NCBI GenBank assembly: GCA_016789725.1
Contig: JAEUQN010000001.1
Location: 178,086-242,085, forward strand
Direction: 5' to 3'
Length of the DNA stretch: 64,000 nt
Source: Blastocatellia bacterium
GTDB taxonomy: Bacteria; Acidobacteriota; Blastocatellia; RBC074
Position 1 is the stretch's first letter, and each line of letters opens with the position of its first letter. Positions 27,042-34,912 of the stretch are shown here, piece after piece. Under the pieces are notes generated by a model. It saw only the letters and a program-made list of their open reading frames with translations, had not been told where the DNA came from and ran no database searches. The translations under genes were made by a program, and so were the position numbers.

Positions 27042-28145
27042 TTAGAACCGCATGGGCATAATCACGTAACGGAAATCGTAGGCGGTTTCTGTGGTCGGTC
27101 GCACCTGGATTTGAGAAACCCCGTCCTTCAACTCAATGCGGACTTCCTCGCCGTTGACGATGCCTAATAAATCCACCAGATACTCCGCATTGAAGCCAGT
27201 CGCAAGGGCCGGATGCTTCCATTCGATGGGCAAGGTTTCGCCCGCTTCCCCGATATCCGACGCTTGAGCGGAAATGGTCAGTTGATTGTCTGCCAGGGCG
27301 AATTTGATCGCTCGACTCCGCTCATCAGCCATTAAAGCAACCCGCTTCACCGCCGCCGCCAAGCATCCCGTACCCACGGTGAATTGCAGATGGTTCTGTT
27401 GGGGCAAGACCATCTCGTAATTGGGGAAGTTCCCACTTAATAAGCGCGTGGTCAGCGTGCGGTGACCGAGGCGGAAGAAGAAGTGATGGTCGTCTTTCGC
27501 AAACGCAATGGTCGTATCGGCTTCGTCGGCAAGTTTGCCGAGTTCCACCAACGTCTTTTTGGGAATGATGGCTTCCACCGGATCGGTGATATTGAAAGAG
27601 TCTTTTTTCTCCAGGAAGGCCAGCCGATGTCCGTCGGTGGCGACCATACGGAGGTTTTCGCGGTTCAACTCGAATTTGGCCCCATTGAGGGCATAGCGTG
27701 ATTCCTCATTGGTGGCGGCGAATGCTGTGCGTTCGATGAAGGCTTGCAAGATTGGCGCGGACAATTCAATCAAGGCGGCTTTCCATGTGGGGATGTCAGG
27801 GAAGTTTTGTTTGGGCTGCGTGGGCAACTTGAATTTTGCTTGTTCACACGTCAGCAGCAGATGATCTTTTTTATCGAGTTTGAGCGTGATCGGTGCCTCT
27901 GGGAGCGCGCGCACAACTTCAAAGAGCTTCTTGGCGAGGACGCAAACGGCTCCGGGGGCGCGGACTTCGGCGGTCAACGAGGTGGTTAACGAAACATCCA
28001 AGTCGGTGCCCGTGATGACAAGCTCATTGTCTTTGGTCTCAAGCAAGAGACTGGCAAGAATTGGTAGCGCATTCTTTTTCTCGACGATGCGTTGGATGGC
28101 GTTCAGTTCTTTGAGAATGGCAGATTTGCTGGTGATGATATGCAT
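27042..28145 (-). CDS. dnaN: DNA polymerase III sliding clamp (beta subunit)
   Basis: A 367-residue beta clamp with the three-domain plan. Visible signatures are NALPILASLLLETKDNELVITGTDLDVSL in domain 1, NLRMVATDGHRLA in domain 2, ERSRAIKF in domain 3, and the C-terminal YVIMPMRF that ends most DnaN proteins. It would encircle DNA and tether polymerases. The ATG at 28145 (MHIITSK) matches the normal DnaN N-terminus; an upstream frame extension of 54 codons looks non-coding and overlaps the next gene. It follows the DnaC-like loader gene by 64 bases. A clamp outside the usual dnaA-dnaN-recF setting, among phage-type genes, suggests an element-encoded second copy. Confidence 0.95.
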   Translation of the reverse strand: MHIITSKSAILKELNAIQRIVEKKNALPILASLLLETKDNELVITGTDLDVSLTTSLTAEVRAPGAVCVLAKKLFEVVRALPEAPITLKLDKKDHLLLTCEQAKFKLPTQPKQNFPDIPTWKAALIELSAPILQAFIERTAFAATNEESRYALNGAKFELNRENLRMVATDGHRLAFLEKKDSFNITDPVEAIIPKKTLVELGKLADEADTTIAFAKDDHHFFFRLGHRTLTTRLLSGNFPNYEMVLPQQNHLQFTVGTGCLAAAVKRVALMADERSRAIKFALADNQLTISAQASDIGEAGETLPIEWKHPALATGFNAEYLVDLLGIVNGEEVRIELKDGVSQIQVRPTTETAYDFRYVIMPMRF

Positions 28146-28209
28146 GTAAGGTCTTCTTTCTTGCCGTGTCGGCAGTGAGATTGGTGGGGGAGAAAATTTC
28201 TGACGTGAA

Positions 28210-28989
28210 TTATGCTTCCCGCTCTTTTTTCGCGCGATAATCCATTCCACACAGTTCGAGAGTGCGACACATTTCGCGCAACCGAGAGCGAATGCGCGGA
28301 CCCACACGCTCGGTCAGCGATTGGGGATGTTCTGGTGTGGGTGTGTCCGCGTAATTGCTCGTGAATAGGGTCAATTGGCAATGATTGTAGCGATGGTTGA
28401 TGATCTGGGTCATGGTGTCGAGCGCCCAATCGGTTGGACGGGCTGCGCCGATTTCGTCCAGGATCAGCACCTCAGCGTTGCGCACAGGCGCGAGGACTTT
28501 CCATTCGGAAGTGCGGTCTTCCGCGTTGTAGCTCTCCTGGATGAGTTTGAGTAATTCCCGAAAGTCATAAAAACGAATGAGCGCGCCTTTGGCTTGCAGC
28601 GCGAGCGCGGTGGCAACCACGAGATGTGTTTTTCCAACGCCACAAGGCCCTAATAGCAGTAAGCCTTTTTGCTCTTTTGGGTAGGTCTCAGCGAGGGTTT
28701 GGGCGACGCGCAATGCAGTCGCCTGGGACACATAAGACGATGTGTTGACTGCGCCGACAAGCTGATAATTCTTCAGCGTGCAATGCTGATAGCGCCGTGG
28801 GATGCGAGTGTCCTGGCAGGTCTGAGCGGTGTTCTTTTTCGTTTGGCACTGGGAACAAGGCCGCACGCCTTTGCCGGGAACGAATTCCCAGGCAGTGCCC
28901 TGGCAGGTTGAGCAGGGGTTGAGATCAACTGGCGGTACAGGTACTGGGTGGGAAAGCAAGTCGGTAGAGATGAGGGGTGATGCTTGCAT
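28210..28989 (-). CDS. DnaC/IstB-like helicase-loader ATPase with N-terminal zinc finger
   Basis: A 259-residue protein. An N-terminal four-cysteine zinc finger (C26-x2-C29...C45-x2-C48) precedes an AAA+ ATPase with Walker A GPCGVGKTH (114-122), Walker B LILDEIG (175-181), sensor 1 in LFTSNYA and an arginine-finger region RIRSRL (232-237). This layout fits DnaC/DnaI helicase loaders better than the IstB transposition partner, because no transposase gene is adjacent. It would load a replicative helicase at the element's origin. It is directly upstream of dnaN, and a strong terminator separates it from the genes further upstream, so the pair has its own transcript start. Confidence 0.88.
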   Translation of the reverse strand: MQASPLISTDLLSHPVPVPPVDLNPCSTCQGTAWEFVPGKGVRPCSQCQTKKNTAQTCQDTRIPRRYQHCTLKNYQLVGAVNTSSYVSQATALRVAQTLAETYPKEQKGLLLLGPCGVGKTHLVVATALALQAKGALIRFYDFRELLKLIQESYNAEDRTSEWKVLAPVRNAEVLILDEIGAARPTDWALDTMTQIINHRYNHCQLTLFTSNYADTPTPEHPQSLTERVGPRIRSRLREMCRTLELCGMDYRAKKEREA

Positions 28990-29082
28990 TTGAAGGTTTT
29001 ATTTTCCAATTTCCATTTTTGCTTTGTTGCGGTTGGCGGTGCCCATAAGCTCCTCGCCCTTCCCGCTCTTCCTTCTTCGGGC

Positions 29083-29115
29083 AAAAAAATGCCGCGAGCC
29101 ATTGGCACTCGCGGC
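29083..29115 (-). terminator. Rho-independent terminator
   Basis: On the minus strand an 8-bp perfect stem (GCCGCGAG/CTCGCGGC) with a 9-base loop is followed by ATTTTTTT. It lies just beyond the stop of the 87-residue gene and upstream of the helicase-loader gene. It should end transcripts coming from recJ and separate them from the loader-clamp transcript. Confidence 0.85.
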
Positions 29116-29175
29116 CCAACTATCAGGAGGTTCACCCGTACGGTTGCACTTGGCAATCGTCGTGCCATTGGTTAC

Positions 29176-29439
29176 TCAACCCAAGTATTCAGTTGTACAA
29201 GCGAGTTGGCGCAACAGGTGGGCCGCATGGAACTCGCTTACTTCATGCGGGTCATCAATCCCGATCACAATTTCATCAAGCAATGCAGTGAGGTTGTCGG
29301 GGATTTCATCGGCAAGTATTTTTTCGAGACTCCGCAAAGCCTCCCACCATTGAAGACGCGCGCGCAGAACGACTTTGGTTTGCTGAATCAGTTGCGAAGG
29401 GGCGGGTATTGGTTCGGTGGCGATAGGCTCAAATGGCAT
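29176..29439 (-). CDS. Small helical protein downstream of recJ
   Basis: An 87-residue acidic helical protein (RARLQWWEALRSLEKILADEIPDNLTALLDEIVIGIDDPHEVSEFHAAHLL). No motif or family is recognised. It lies 83 bases after the recJ stop on the same strand and is followed at once by an intrinsic terminator, the position expected of the last gene of the recJ transcript. Low-complexity and amphipathic character suggest a small binding protein, but nothing more can be said. Confidence 0.55.
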   Translation of the reverse strand: MPFEPIATEPIPAPSQLIQQTKVVLRARLQWWEALRSLEKILADEIPDNLTALLDEIVIGIDDPHEVSEFHAAHLLRQLACTTEYLG

Positions 29440-29522
29440 CAGAGAGTTCCTTGCTTAGAGTTGGAATCTGATATTGTGCTTTACGTTTGGCAGGACTAAA
29501 CGCAGAGTATGATAACAATGGG

Positions 29523-31259
29523 CTACTGGACCATAACGTCGGTGATATTAAATTGGAGTGAGCGTCGTCCGGCCCATTCATTGATTTCGGGTTGCCCGGC
29601 GAGATGGAGCAGGGACGCCGCTTCTATCGCCTTGCTGTATTGTGCAGCATTCCACCACAATGCTGTAATTGTTTGTGTTCCATCGGTGAGAACCAGTCGG
29701 AGGTGTTTCTCCTTCATCACACGCAACGATTCCAACATCAGATTGTTGAGCGCGAAGAGCGGCGCAGGATTTCCCATTCCATGCGGTTCCAGTTGCGCCA
29801 ATTCTGTGAGTAATCGCTCGTTTAGTTCCCGCAATTCAAGCTGGTCATCAACCCACAGTTCGGGATAGGGCAGGGAAGGCGGCAGCGCTTCGGCATAGCG
29901 ATTCAGCCGCGCCTGAAATTCATCGAGATGTTCCTGTGCCAGCGTGAAGCCACCCGCTGCCGGATGCCCACCGCATTTGATCAAAAGGTCGCCCGTGCTG
30001 CGCATGGCCTCGACGACGTGAAAGCCTGGAATACCGCGCGCGCTGCCGTGAATGAGTCCGGCGCTGTTGAGGGAGCCGATGAAGACAGGCCGATTGGTTT
30101 CTTGGGAGATGCGGGTACACACGATACCGAGGACGCCTTGATGATAAGGCGGGTGTGCCCCAGCAAAGACCAGAACGGGCGGCAAGGCGCGCTGATCAAG
30201 GGAAGCGAGAATGGTTTGCGTAAGCCGTTCCTGCAATTCCTTGCGTTCGGTATTGAGATCATCAAGTCGTCGGGCAGCCTGGTGGGCTTCGGCGGGCGTT
30301 TTAGCGTAGAACAGTTGCAACGCTTCGTTCGCATGAGCCAGACGTCCGGCGGCATTGAGGCGGGGGCCAAGCTTGAACCCGACGTCAGAAGCTTTTAGTG
30401 CGCCTGTAACGCCACTGATATTAAGTAGGGCCAGTAAGCCCAGATTGGTGCAATTCTCGCTGAGGGCTGCCAAACCGTTCGCTACGATAGCACGGTTTTC
30501 AAGCCCCGTGAGGCTAACCATATCCGCCACGGTGCCGAGCGCCGCAATCTTCAAGAGCGACGCGATGATTTTGTGTCGGGTGGGATGCGCTTGTAGCAGC
30601 GCCTCGGCGAACTTGAGGGCGACGCCACAAGCGGCCAAATCCTTGTTCGGATAGTCGCTCCCCGTGCCTCCCTTGGGACAGAGAACCGCAAACGCATCGG
30701 CGGGCGTATCTTCGCCGTCGGGCAAATGGTGGTCGCAAATGATGAGATCAATGCCCAACTCTTTCGCTAAGGTCGCTTCTCGATGGCTGTTGATGCCAAT
30801 GTCCAGTGTGATAGCGACTTGGTAGCCTTGTGCTTTGGCCTCGCGCAGAATCTTTTCGGATAAACCGTAGCCCTCGGTGAACCGATCAGGAATCCGAGCA
30901 CCCAATTGAGAAGCCTTAACCCCAGCCGCTTGCAATCCGGTGTTAGTCACGAGACTGGCTGTGACTCCATCCACGTCGAAATCGGAAATCAATAAGACCA
31001 TCTCGCGGTTGGTGATGGCCTGCTGAATCCGGGCGACGGCTTTGCGCATATCGCGTAACAAAAAGGAATCGTGCCGGTCGCGTTGGTAATTGGGTTTGAG
31101 CGCAAGGTGATAAGTGGTTTCGTTGTAGCCTTGCCGCGCGAGTGACGCCGCTACGATGCGATGGGGTTTGCCCTGTGTCGCTTGGATACGTGCTGTGCTG
31201 GCAAGCGGAGGATGGTATTGCCAGCGTTTGCCGGTGATCGAAAGCGTTGGTGATGTCAT
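29523..31259 (-). CDS. recJ: Single-strand-specific 5'-3' exonuclease RecJ
   Basis: A 578-residue DHH/DHHA1 phosphoesterase. Metal-binding motifs include SDFDVDGVTA (about 92-101), LDIGINSHREA (about 152-162), CDHHLP (175-180) and, in the DHHA1 domain, CGGHPAAGGFTL (around 430). The C-terminal OB-like domain ends at FNITDVMVQ. RecJ degrades single-stranded DNA from the 5' end in recombination and mismatch repair. The length matches bacterial RecJ. In this setting it adds to an element-borne set of DNA-metabolism genes (clamp, loader, helicase). A host copy is expected elsewhere, though that cannot be checked here. Confidence 0.93.
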   Translation of the reverse strand: MTSPTLSITGKRWQYHPPLASTARIQATQGKPHRIVAASLARQGYNETTYHLALKPNYQRDRHDSFLLRDMRKAVARIQQAITNREMVLLISDFDVDGVTASLVTNTGLQAAGVKASQLGARIPDRFTEGYGLSEKILREAKAQGYQVAITLDIGINSHREATLAKELGIDLIICDHHLPDGEDTPADAFAVLCPKGGTGSDYPNKDLAACGVALKFAEALLQAHPTRHKIIASLLKIAALGTVADMVSLTGLENRAIVANGLAALSENCTNLGLLALLNISGVTGALKASDVGFKLGPRLNAAGRLAHANEALQLFYAKTPAEAHQAARRLDDLNTERKELQERLTQTILASLDQRALPPVLVFAGAHPPYHQGVLGIVCTRISQETNRPVFIGSLNSAGLIHGSARGIPGFHVVEAMRSTGDLLIKCGGHPAAGGFTLAQEHLDEFQARLNRYAEALPPSLPYPELWVDDQLELRELNERLLTELAQLEPHGMGNPAPLFALNNLMLESLRVMKEKHLRLVLTDGTQTITALWWNAAQYSKAIEAASLLHLAGQPEINEWAGRRSLQFNITDVMVQ

Positions 31260-31312
31260 GGAAATCGTAGAAGGAATGAGACGACCGGGGGAAAGAGGGT
31301 CTCGTCATAGTG

Positions 31313-32722
31313 TCAATGGGTTAGTAGTTGAAAACACAGCGCGCGCGCAAGATTGACAGGCACAGCATTGCCAATCTGTTTGATCTGTTCGCTGCGATTG
31401 CCGTGGAATTGATAATGTTTGGGGAATCCTTGTGCTGCCGCCAACTCGTGTGGTTGCAGCATTCTGAAATGTACATCCAGCGCTAATCCATTGCCGAGGG
31501 GAAGCGGCTCTACCAAAGCAAAGCGATCGCGCGTTGTGATGGTATCAATGGGTTGGGCGAGCGGATAGGCTTGCCCGGTGCGCGTGAATTTGATCAGGAA
31601 GGGCTGGGCCAACGCCTGATGCGCGCCGCTGGTGGTACTCGTCGAGAGGGGTGCTGTGAGACTACTCGCCGTGGCATTCTTGCGCAATTCGACGACAAAG
31701 GGTTGAGCAATGCCAAAATGTTCATAATTGGCGGTCACGGTTGATAAGGGGCGATCAATGGGTTCCGCATTCGCGCCGCCATAAAACTTAACGAGAAACG
31801 GTTGCACCAGCATGCCTGCTCCGTGTGAAGTGATGACAGGGGTCGGAGATTGCAAGGAATGGGTACGCGGTTGCTGGCCGGGACGCTCGGTGAAATTAGG
31901 CGTGAGGAAGGGCAGTCCGCCATAGCGATGGAGTCCGGCAGAGATGCGCTTGAGGGTATTTTCGGCCAGCGGTTTCTTGCGCGCGAAAATACTTTGTGAG
32001 GGCAGTGACCAGTCAATGATTTCCGCTGCACTGCGCCACCGCTCGGTTTGCTCAAAGAGGGTTTCGCCGCCGGTCTCGCTATGAGTGGGCGCGGGCCAGG
32101 TGATTCGTTTGTGACCACGCCGGGCAAGAATGAATAACCGTTCGCGCGAGGTCGGATCGCCATAATTGGCAGCATTGAGAACCTTCCATTCGACATTGTA
32201 GCCAAGGCTGCGTAGCGAGGTAATAAAAGCTTGGAAGGTTTGCCCTTTCTTACTCGCCATTGGGCGACCGTTGGCTCCCAGTGGACACCATTCCTGAAAT
32301 TCCACAACGTTCTCAATCAACAGTGCGTCAATATACAAGGCCTCGGCCCAACGCAAGATCGCCCAGGCCGAGCTGCGGGACTGATCGTTCATCGGCTTGT
32401 CACCACGCGCGCGACTGTGATGCGTACAGGCGGGCGAGGCCATGAGCAGATCAATGCGACCATCGGGAAACAGCTTGCGCGGATTGACGTTGTCAAGGTC
32501 TTCGCAATAATGTGCGGCATCCGGGTGATTGGCTTGATGCGTGCCAATCGCGACATCCCAGTGATTGATGCCCGTGAGGTGGAGGATGTGACCAAGCTGC
32601 CCACAGGCTTGGCGCAATCCCGTACTTGTTCCGCCCGCGCCGCAGAAGAGGTCTACGGCAGTGATGGTTCGATTTTTTGAGGATGAGGCCGTCATAAGAA
32701 TCGGATGGCGCAGTCCCACCAT
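31313..32722 (-). CDS. DNA (cytosine-5) methyltransferase, divergent motif IV
   Basis: About 469 residues. Motif I is VDLFCGAGGTSTGL (23-36). Motif IV reads SPACTHHSRARGDKP with the catalytic Cys at 99; the usual Pro just before the Cys is replaced by Ala (PAC instead of PC). Motif VI is ENVVEF (137-142), motif VIII NYGDPTSRERLFI, and motif X QIGNAVPVNLA. A long target-recognition region lies between VIII and IX, with several similar FxVKFYGGANA / FVVELRKNATA / FLIKFTRTGQA segments that look like internal repeats. No restriction enzyme is adjacent, so it is probably an orphan methylase. The ATG at 32722 has AAAGGTG at Shine-Dalgarno distance; a later ATG at 32695 is possible. Confidence 0.9.
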   Translation of the reverse strand: MVGLRHPILMTASSSKNRTITAVDLFCGAGGTSTGLRQACGQLGHILHLTGINHWDVAIGTHQANHPDAAHYCEDLDNVNPRKLFPDGRIDLLMASPACTHHSRARGDKPMNDQSRSSAWAILRWAEALYIDALLIENVVEFQEWCPLGANGRPMASKKGQTFQAFITSLRSLGYNVEWKVLNAANYGDPTSRERLFILARRGHKRITWPAPTHSETGGETLFEQTERWRSAAEIIDWSLPSQSIFARKKPLAENTLKRISAGLHRYGGLPFLTPNFTERPGQQPRTHSLQSPTPVITSHGAGMLVQPFLVKFYGGANAEPIDRPLSTVTANYEHFGIAQPFVVELRKNATASSLTAPLSTSTTSGAHQALAQPFLIKFTRTGQAYPLAQPIDTITTRDRFALVEPLPLGNGLALDVHFRMLQPHELAAAQGFPKHYQFHGNRSEQIKQIGNAVPVNLARALCFQLLTH

Positions 32723-32963
32723 CCACTGACACCTTTCCACTTCTCTTTTTTTCTCAATGATTATGAGAGCGGAGGAACGGAAAGGTAAGGGAAGCAATTT
32801 TGACGCCAGGAGGGAGAAAAGAGGAAGGAGAACGCTGAAGAATCTTGCGTCCGATAATATAGTTTATGTCAGTTGGGTCTGTTTGATAAAAACCGCTTTG
32901 AAAAACCCCAGGAAAAATCTCAGGAAACTACAACCCACCCAATAAAACGGTAACAAAATTCCA
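32723..32963. other. Divergent intergenic region
   Basis: This is the left part of a gene-free stretch of about 410 bases between the methyltransferase gene (leftward) and the thymidylate-synthase-like gene (rightward). It looks more AT-rich than its neighbours and has runs such as AAAAACC. No open frame with a ribosome-binding site, RNA gene or clear dyad was recognised. A consensus-like promoter for the rightward cassette begins at 32964. Confidence 0.4.
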
Positions 32964-32992
32964 TTGACGCCAGATACTTGCTTCACTAGACT
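32964..32992 (+). promoter_or_regulatory. Sigma-70-like promoter of the TS-like cassette
   Basis: TTGACG (32964-32969) and TAGACT (32987-32992) are separated by exactly 17 bases, a near-consensus -35/-10 pair. It faces the three-gene plus-strand cassette and predicts a leader of about 130 bases before the first ATG at 33134. No operator dyad is obvious in the leader. Confidence 0.6.
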
Positions 32993-33133
32993 CTGGGCTG
33001 TACCGAGCCTAATTGTCCATTATCGTAACCCTCGTGCCCATCCAACCCACTGATCCCCGCTCCAGTACCCGGGGTAATGCTGTCAAAATTCCCTTGACCG
33101 CGCAGCCCCGGCAACCGATTCAGGAGGCATGTC

Positions 33134-34123
33134 ATGGAGGTCCCATTCTTTTCCGAGCAAACGCTTGACGATGTGATGCGTGCAGTGATGGAGGCGATCC
33201 TGAAACATGGCGAGCAGATTTGCCCAAGCCAGGGGCCCTGTCGGGAGCTGACGGGCGTAATGCTTGAGATCAATGATCCTAGATCACGCCTGAGCCGAAC
33301 AGAAACACGCGGAAAACCATTCAGTTGCTTGGGTGAACTCTGTTGGTATTTGGCGCAATCCAACCAAGTGCATTTCATTTCTTACTACGTGCCTTATGAG
33401 GAATATGCCGACGGGGAGATTGTCTTGGGCGGTTATGGCCCACGCCTATTCAACTGGAAGGGGCAAAATCAGATAGAAAATGTTATTGCGCTGCTTCGTA
33501 AAAAACCATCGTCGCGGCAGGCCGTAATACAGTTATTCGAAGCCGGAGACATTGCTCAGCAAACCAACAGCACCCCCTGCACCTGCACGTTACAATTTCT
33601 GATTCGGAATAACTACCTACACATGATTACCTACATGCGCTCAAACGATGTATTCTTGGGACTGCCGCACGACATTTTTTGCTTTACCATGCTTCAGGAA
33701 ATTATTGCCCGGTCGCTCGCGGTCGAGGTGGGAATTTACAAACACACTGTTGGAAGCCTTCACTTGTATGATCGCGATGAAGAAAAGGCACGACAATTCC
33801 TGAGCGAAGGCTGGCAAACAACTGAAATGGCCATGCCGCCAATGCCGGTAGGTGATCCTTGGGCTGCCATTCAATCATTGCTGCAAGCTGAGGCAACGAT
33901 CCGATTACAGGGCGCTCCCAAAGTTGGAGAACTCAATGATATAGACTCCTACTGGGTTGACTTGATTCGCTTACTGCAAATATTTTGGTATGCAAAAAAT
34001 AAGTGTGCTGAGGAAATCGAAGCGTTGCGAGAAAAGATGACTTCTTCAACTTACGATCTCTTCATCGGCAAGCGATGTTCACCGGCTCATCAGCACAATT
34101 TGATTACCACATCGGTAAATTAA
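33134..34123 (+). CDS. Thymidylate synthase-fold enzyme, predicted dCMP-specific
   Basis: A 329-residue member of the thymidylate synthase/pyrimidine hydroxymethylase family. Aligned by eye with E. coli ThyA: Glu68 (GELCWYL), Ser127-Arg128, catalytic Cys149 in STPCTCTLQF, the RSNDVFLGLP block (Arg169, Asp172) and HLY (His210, Tyr212). The Asn that reads uracil in ThyA (PFNI) is Asp180 here (PHDI). Asp at this site is characteristic of dCMP hydroxymethylases such as T4 gp42, so 5-methyl- or 5-hydroxymethyl-dCMP is a plausible product. AGGAGG precedes the ATG. It heads a cassette with a glycosylase-like and a pyrophosphorylase-like gene. The plain alternative is an ordinary or divergent thymidylate synthase. 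Confidence 0.85.
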   Translation: MEVPFFSEQTLDDVMRAVMEAILKHGEQICPSQGPCRELTGVMLEINDPRSRLSRTETRGKPFSCLGELCWYLAQSNQVHFISYYVPYEEYADGEIVLGGYGPRLFNWKGQNQIENVIALLRKKPSSRQAVIQLFEAGDIAQQTNSTPCTCTLQFLIRNNYLHMITYMRSNDVFLGLPHDIFCFTMLQEIIARSLAVEVGIYKHTVGSLHLYDRDEEKARQFLSEGWQTTEMAMPPMPVGDPWAAIQSLLQAEATIRLQGAPKVGELNDIDSYWVDLIRLLQIFWYAKNKCAEEIEALREKMTSSTYDLFIGKRCSPAHQHNLITTSVN

Positions 34124-34126
34124 ACC

Positions 34127-34912
34127 ATGTACACAACACTGACCACATTGATCAATCACCTGGATAGTTCGGCCATTTCAAAAACAAATGTTATTCGCTG
34201 GGGTTCGCCTGTTCCTGCTTTTGGTAATTTAGCCAATGCGCAGGTGGCTACGTTAGGGTTAAACCCAAGCAATCGTGAATTCGTTGATGAGTCCGGGGAG
34301 GAGCTGCAAGGTCCAGCGCGCCGCTTTCATACCCTACGCTCACTAGGTCTCAATTCCTGGTCAGAAGTAGATGCCCGGCACTTGAACATAATGCTGGAAG
34401 CCTGTCATCAATATTTTCTCGGCAATCCCTACGACAGATGGTTCAGAAAACTCGATTACGTTGTTGCTGGCACGCAAGCCTCGTATTACGATGCGACAGC
34501 CTGCCACCTTGATTTGATTCCCTACGCGACGGCCTGCAAATGGACAGAACTGACTTGGCAACAACGGTCATCGCTCCTGACAATTGCCGGCGATACGCTC
34601 GCCCTTCTGCTGCGTGATTCGCCTGTGCATACCCTCATCCTGAACGGCAACGCGGTCATCCAACAATTCCAAGACATTGCCAACGTAAAGCTGGAGAAAG
34701 AGGAAATGCCTACATGGTCACTCCCACGGCAAACAAAACCCCATGTCACAGGAATTGCATATCGTGGGGTGGTAGATACGCTTTCAGGAATCTCACTCGG
34801 TCATGGGATTCTGGTACTGGGCTACAACCACAATCTGCAAAGCAGCTTTGGCGTCACCACGGCAGTGGTGAATGCCATTCGCGACTGGATCGCACAGGAG
34901 ACTAGGCAGTGA
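34127..34912 (+). CDS. Uracil-DNA-glycosylase-superfamily-like protein
   Basis: A 261-residue protein starting three bases after the previous stop. The motif VATLGLNPSN (40-49) resembles the water-activating loop of uracil-DNA glycosylases (GxNPG type). A later strand-loop VHTLILNGNAVIQQF and the C-terminal LVLGYNHNLQSSFG could be the counterparts of the central strand and the terminal H-x-S loop. No iron-sulfur cysteines are apparent. It might remove or sense a modified pyrimidine, or process a modified nucleotide. The family call is by motif shape only and is moderate. Its stop overlaps the next gene's GTG start (GTGA), showing tight coupling. Confidence 0.6.
   Translation: MYTTLTTLINHLDSSAISKTNVIRWGSPVPAFGNLANAQVATLGLNPSNREFVDESGEELQGPARRFHTLRSLGLNSWSEVDARHLNIMLEACHQYFLGNPYDRWFRKLDYVVAGTQASYYDATACHLDLIPYATACKWTELTWQQRSSLLTIAGDTLALLLRDSPVHTLILNGNAVIQQFQDIANVKLEKEEMPTWSLPRQTKPHVTGIAYRGVVDTLSGISLGHGILVLGYNHNLQSSFGVTTAVVNAIRDWIAQETRQ

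Noticed and set aside
28210..28989. IstB transposition helper
   Set aside because: No IstA-type transposase or inverted terminal repeats adjoin the gene; the neighbouring dnaN favours a helicase loader.
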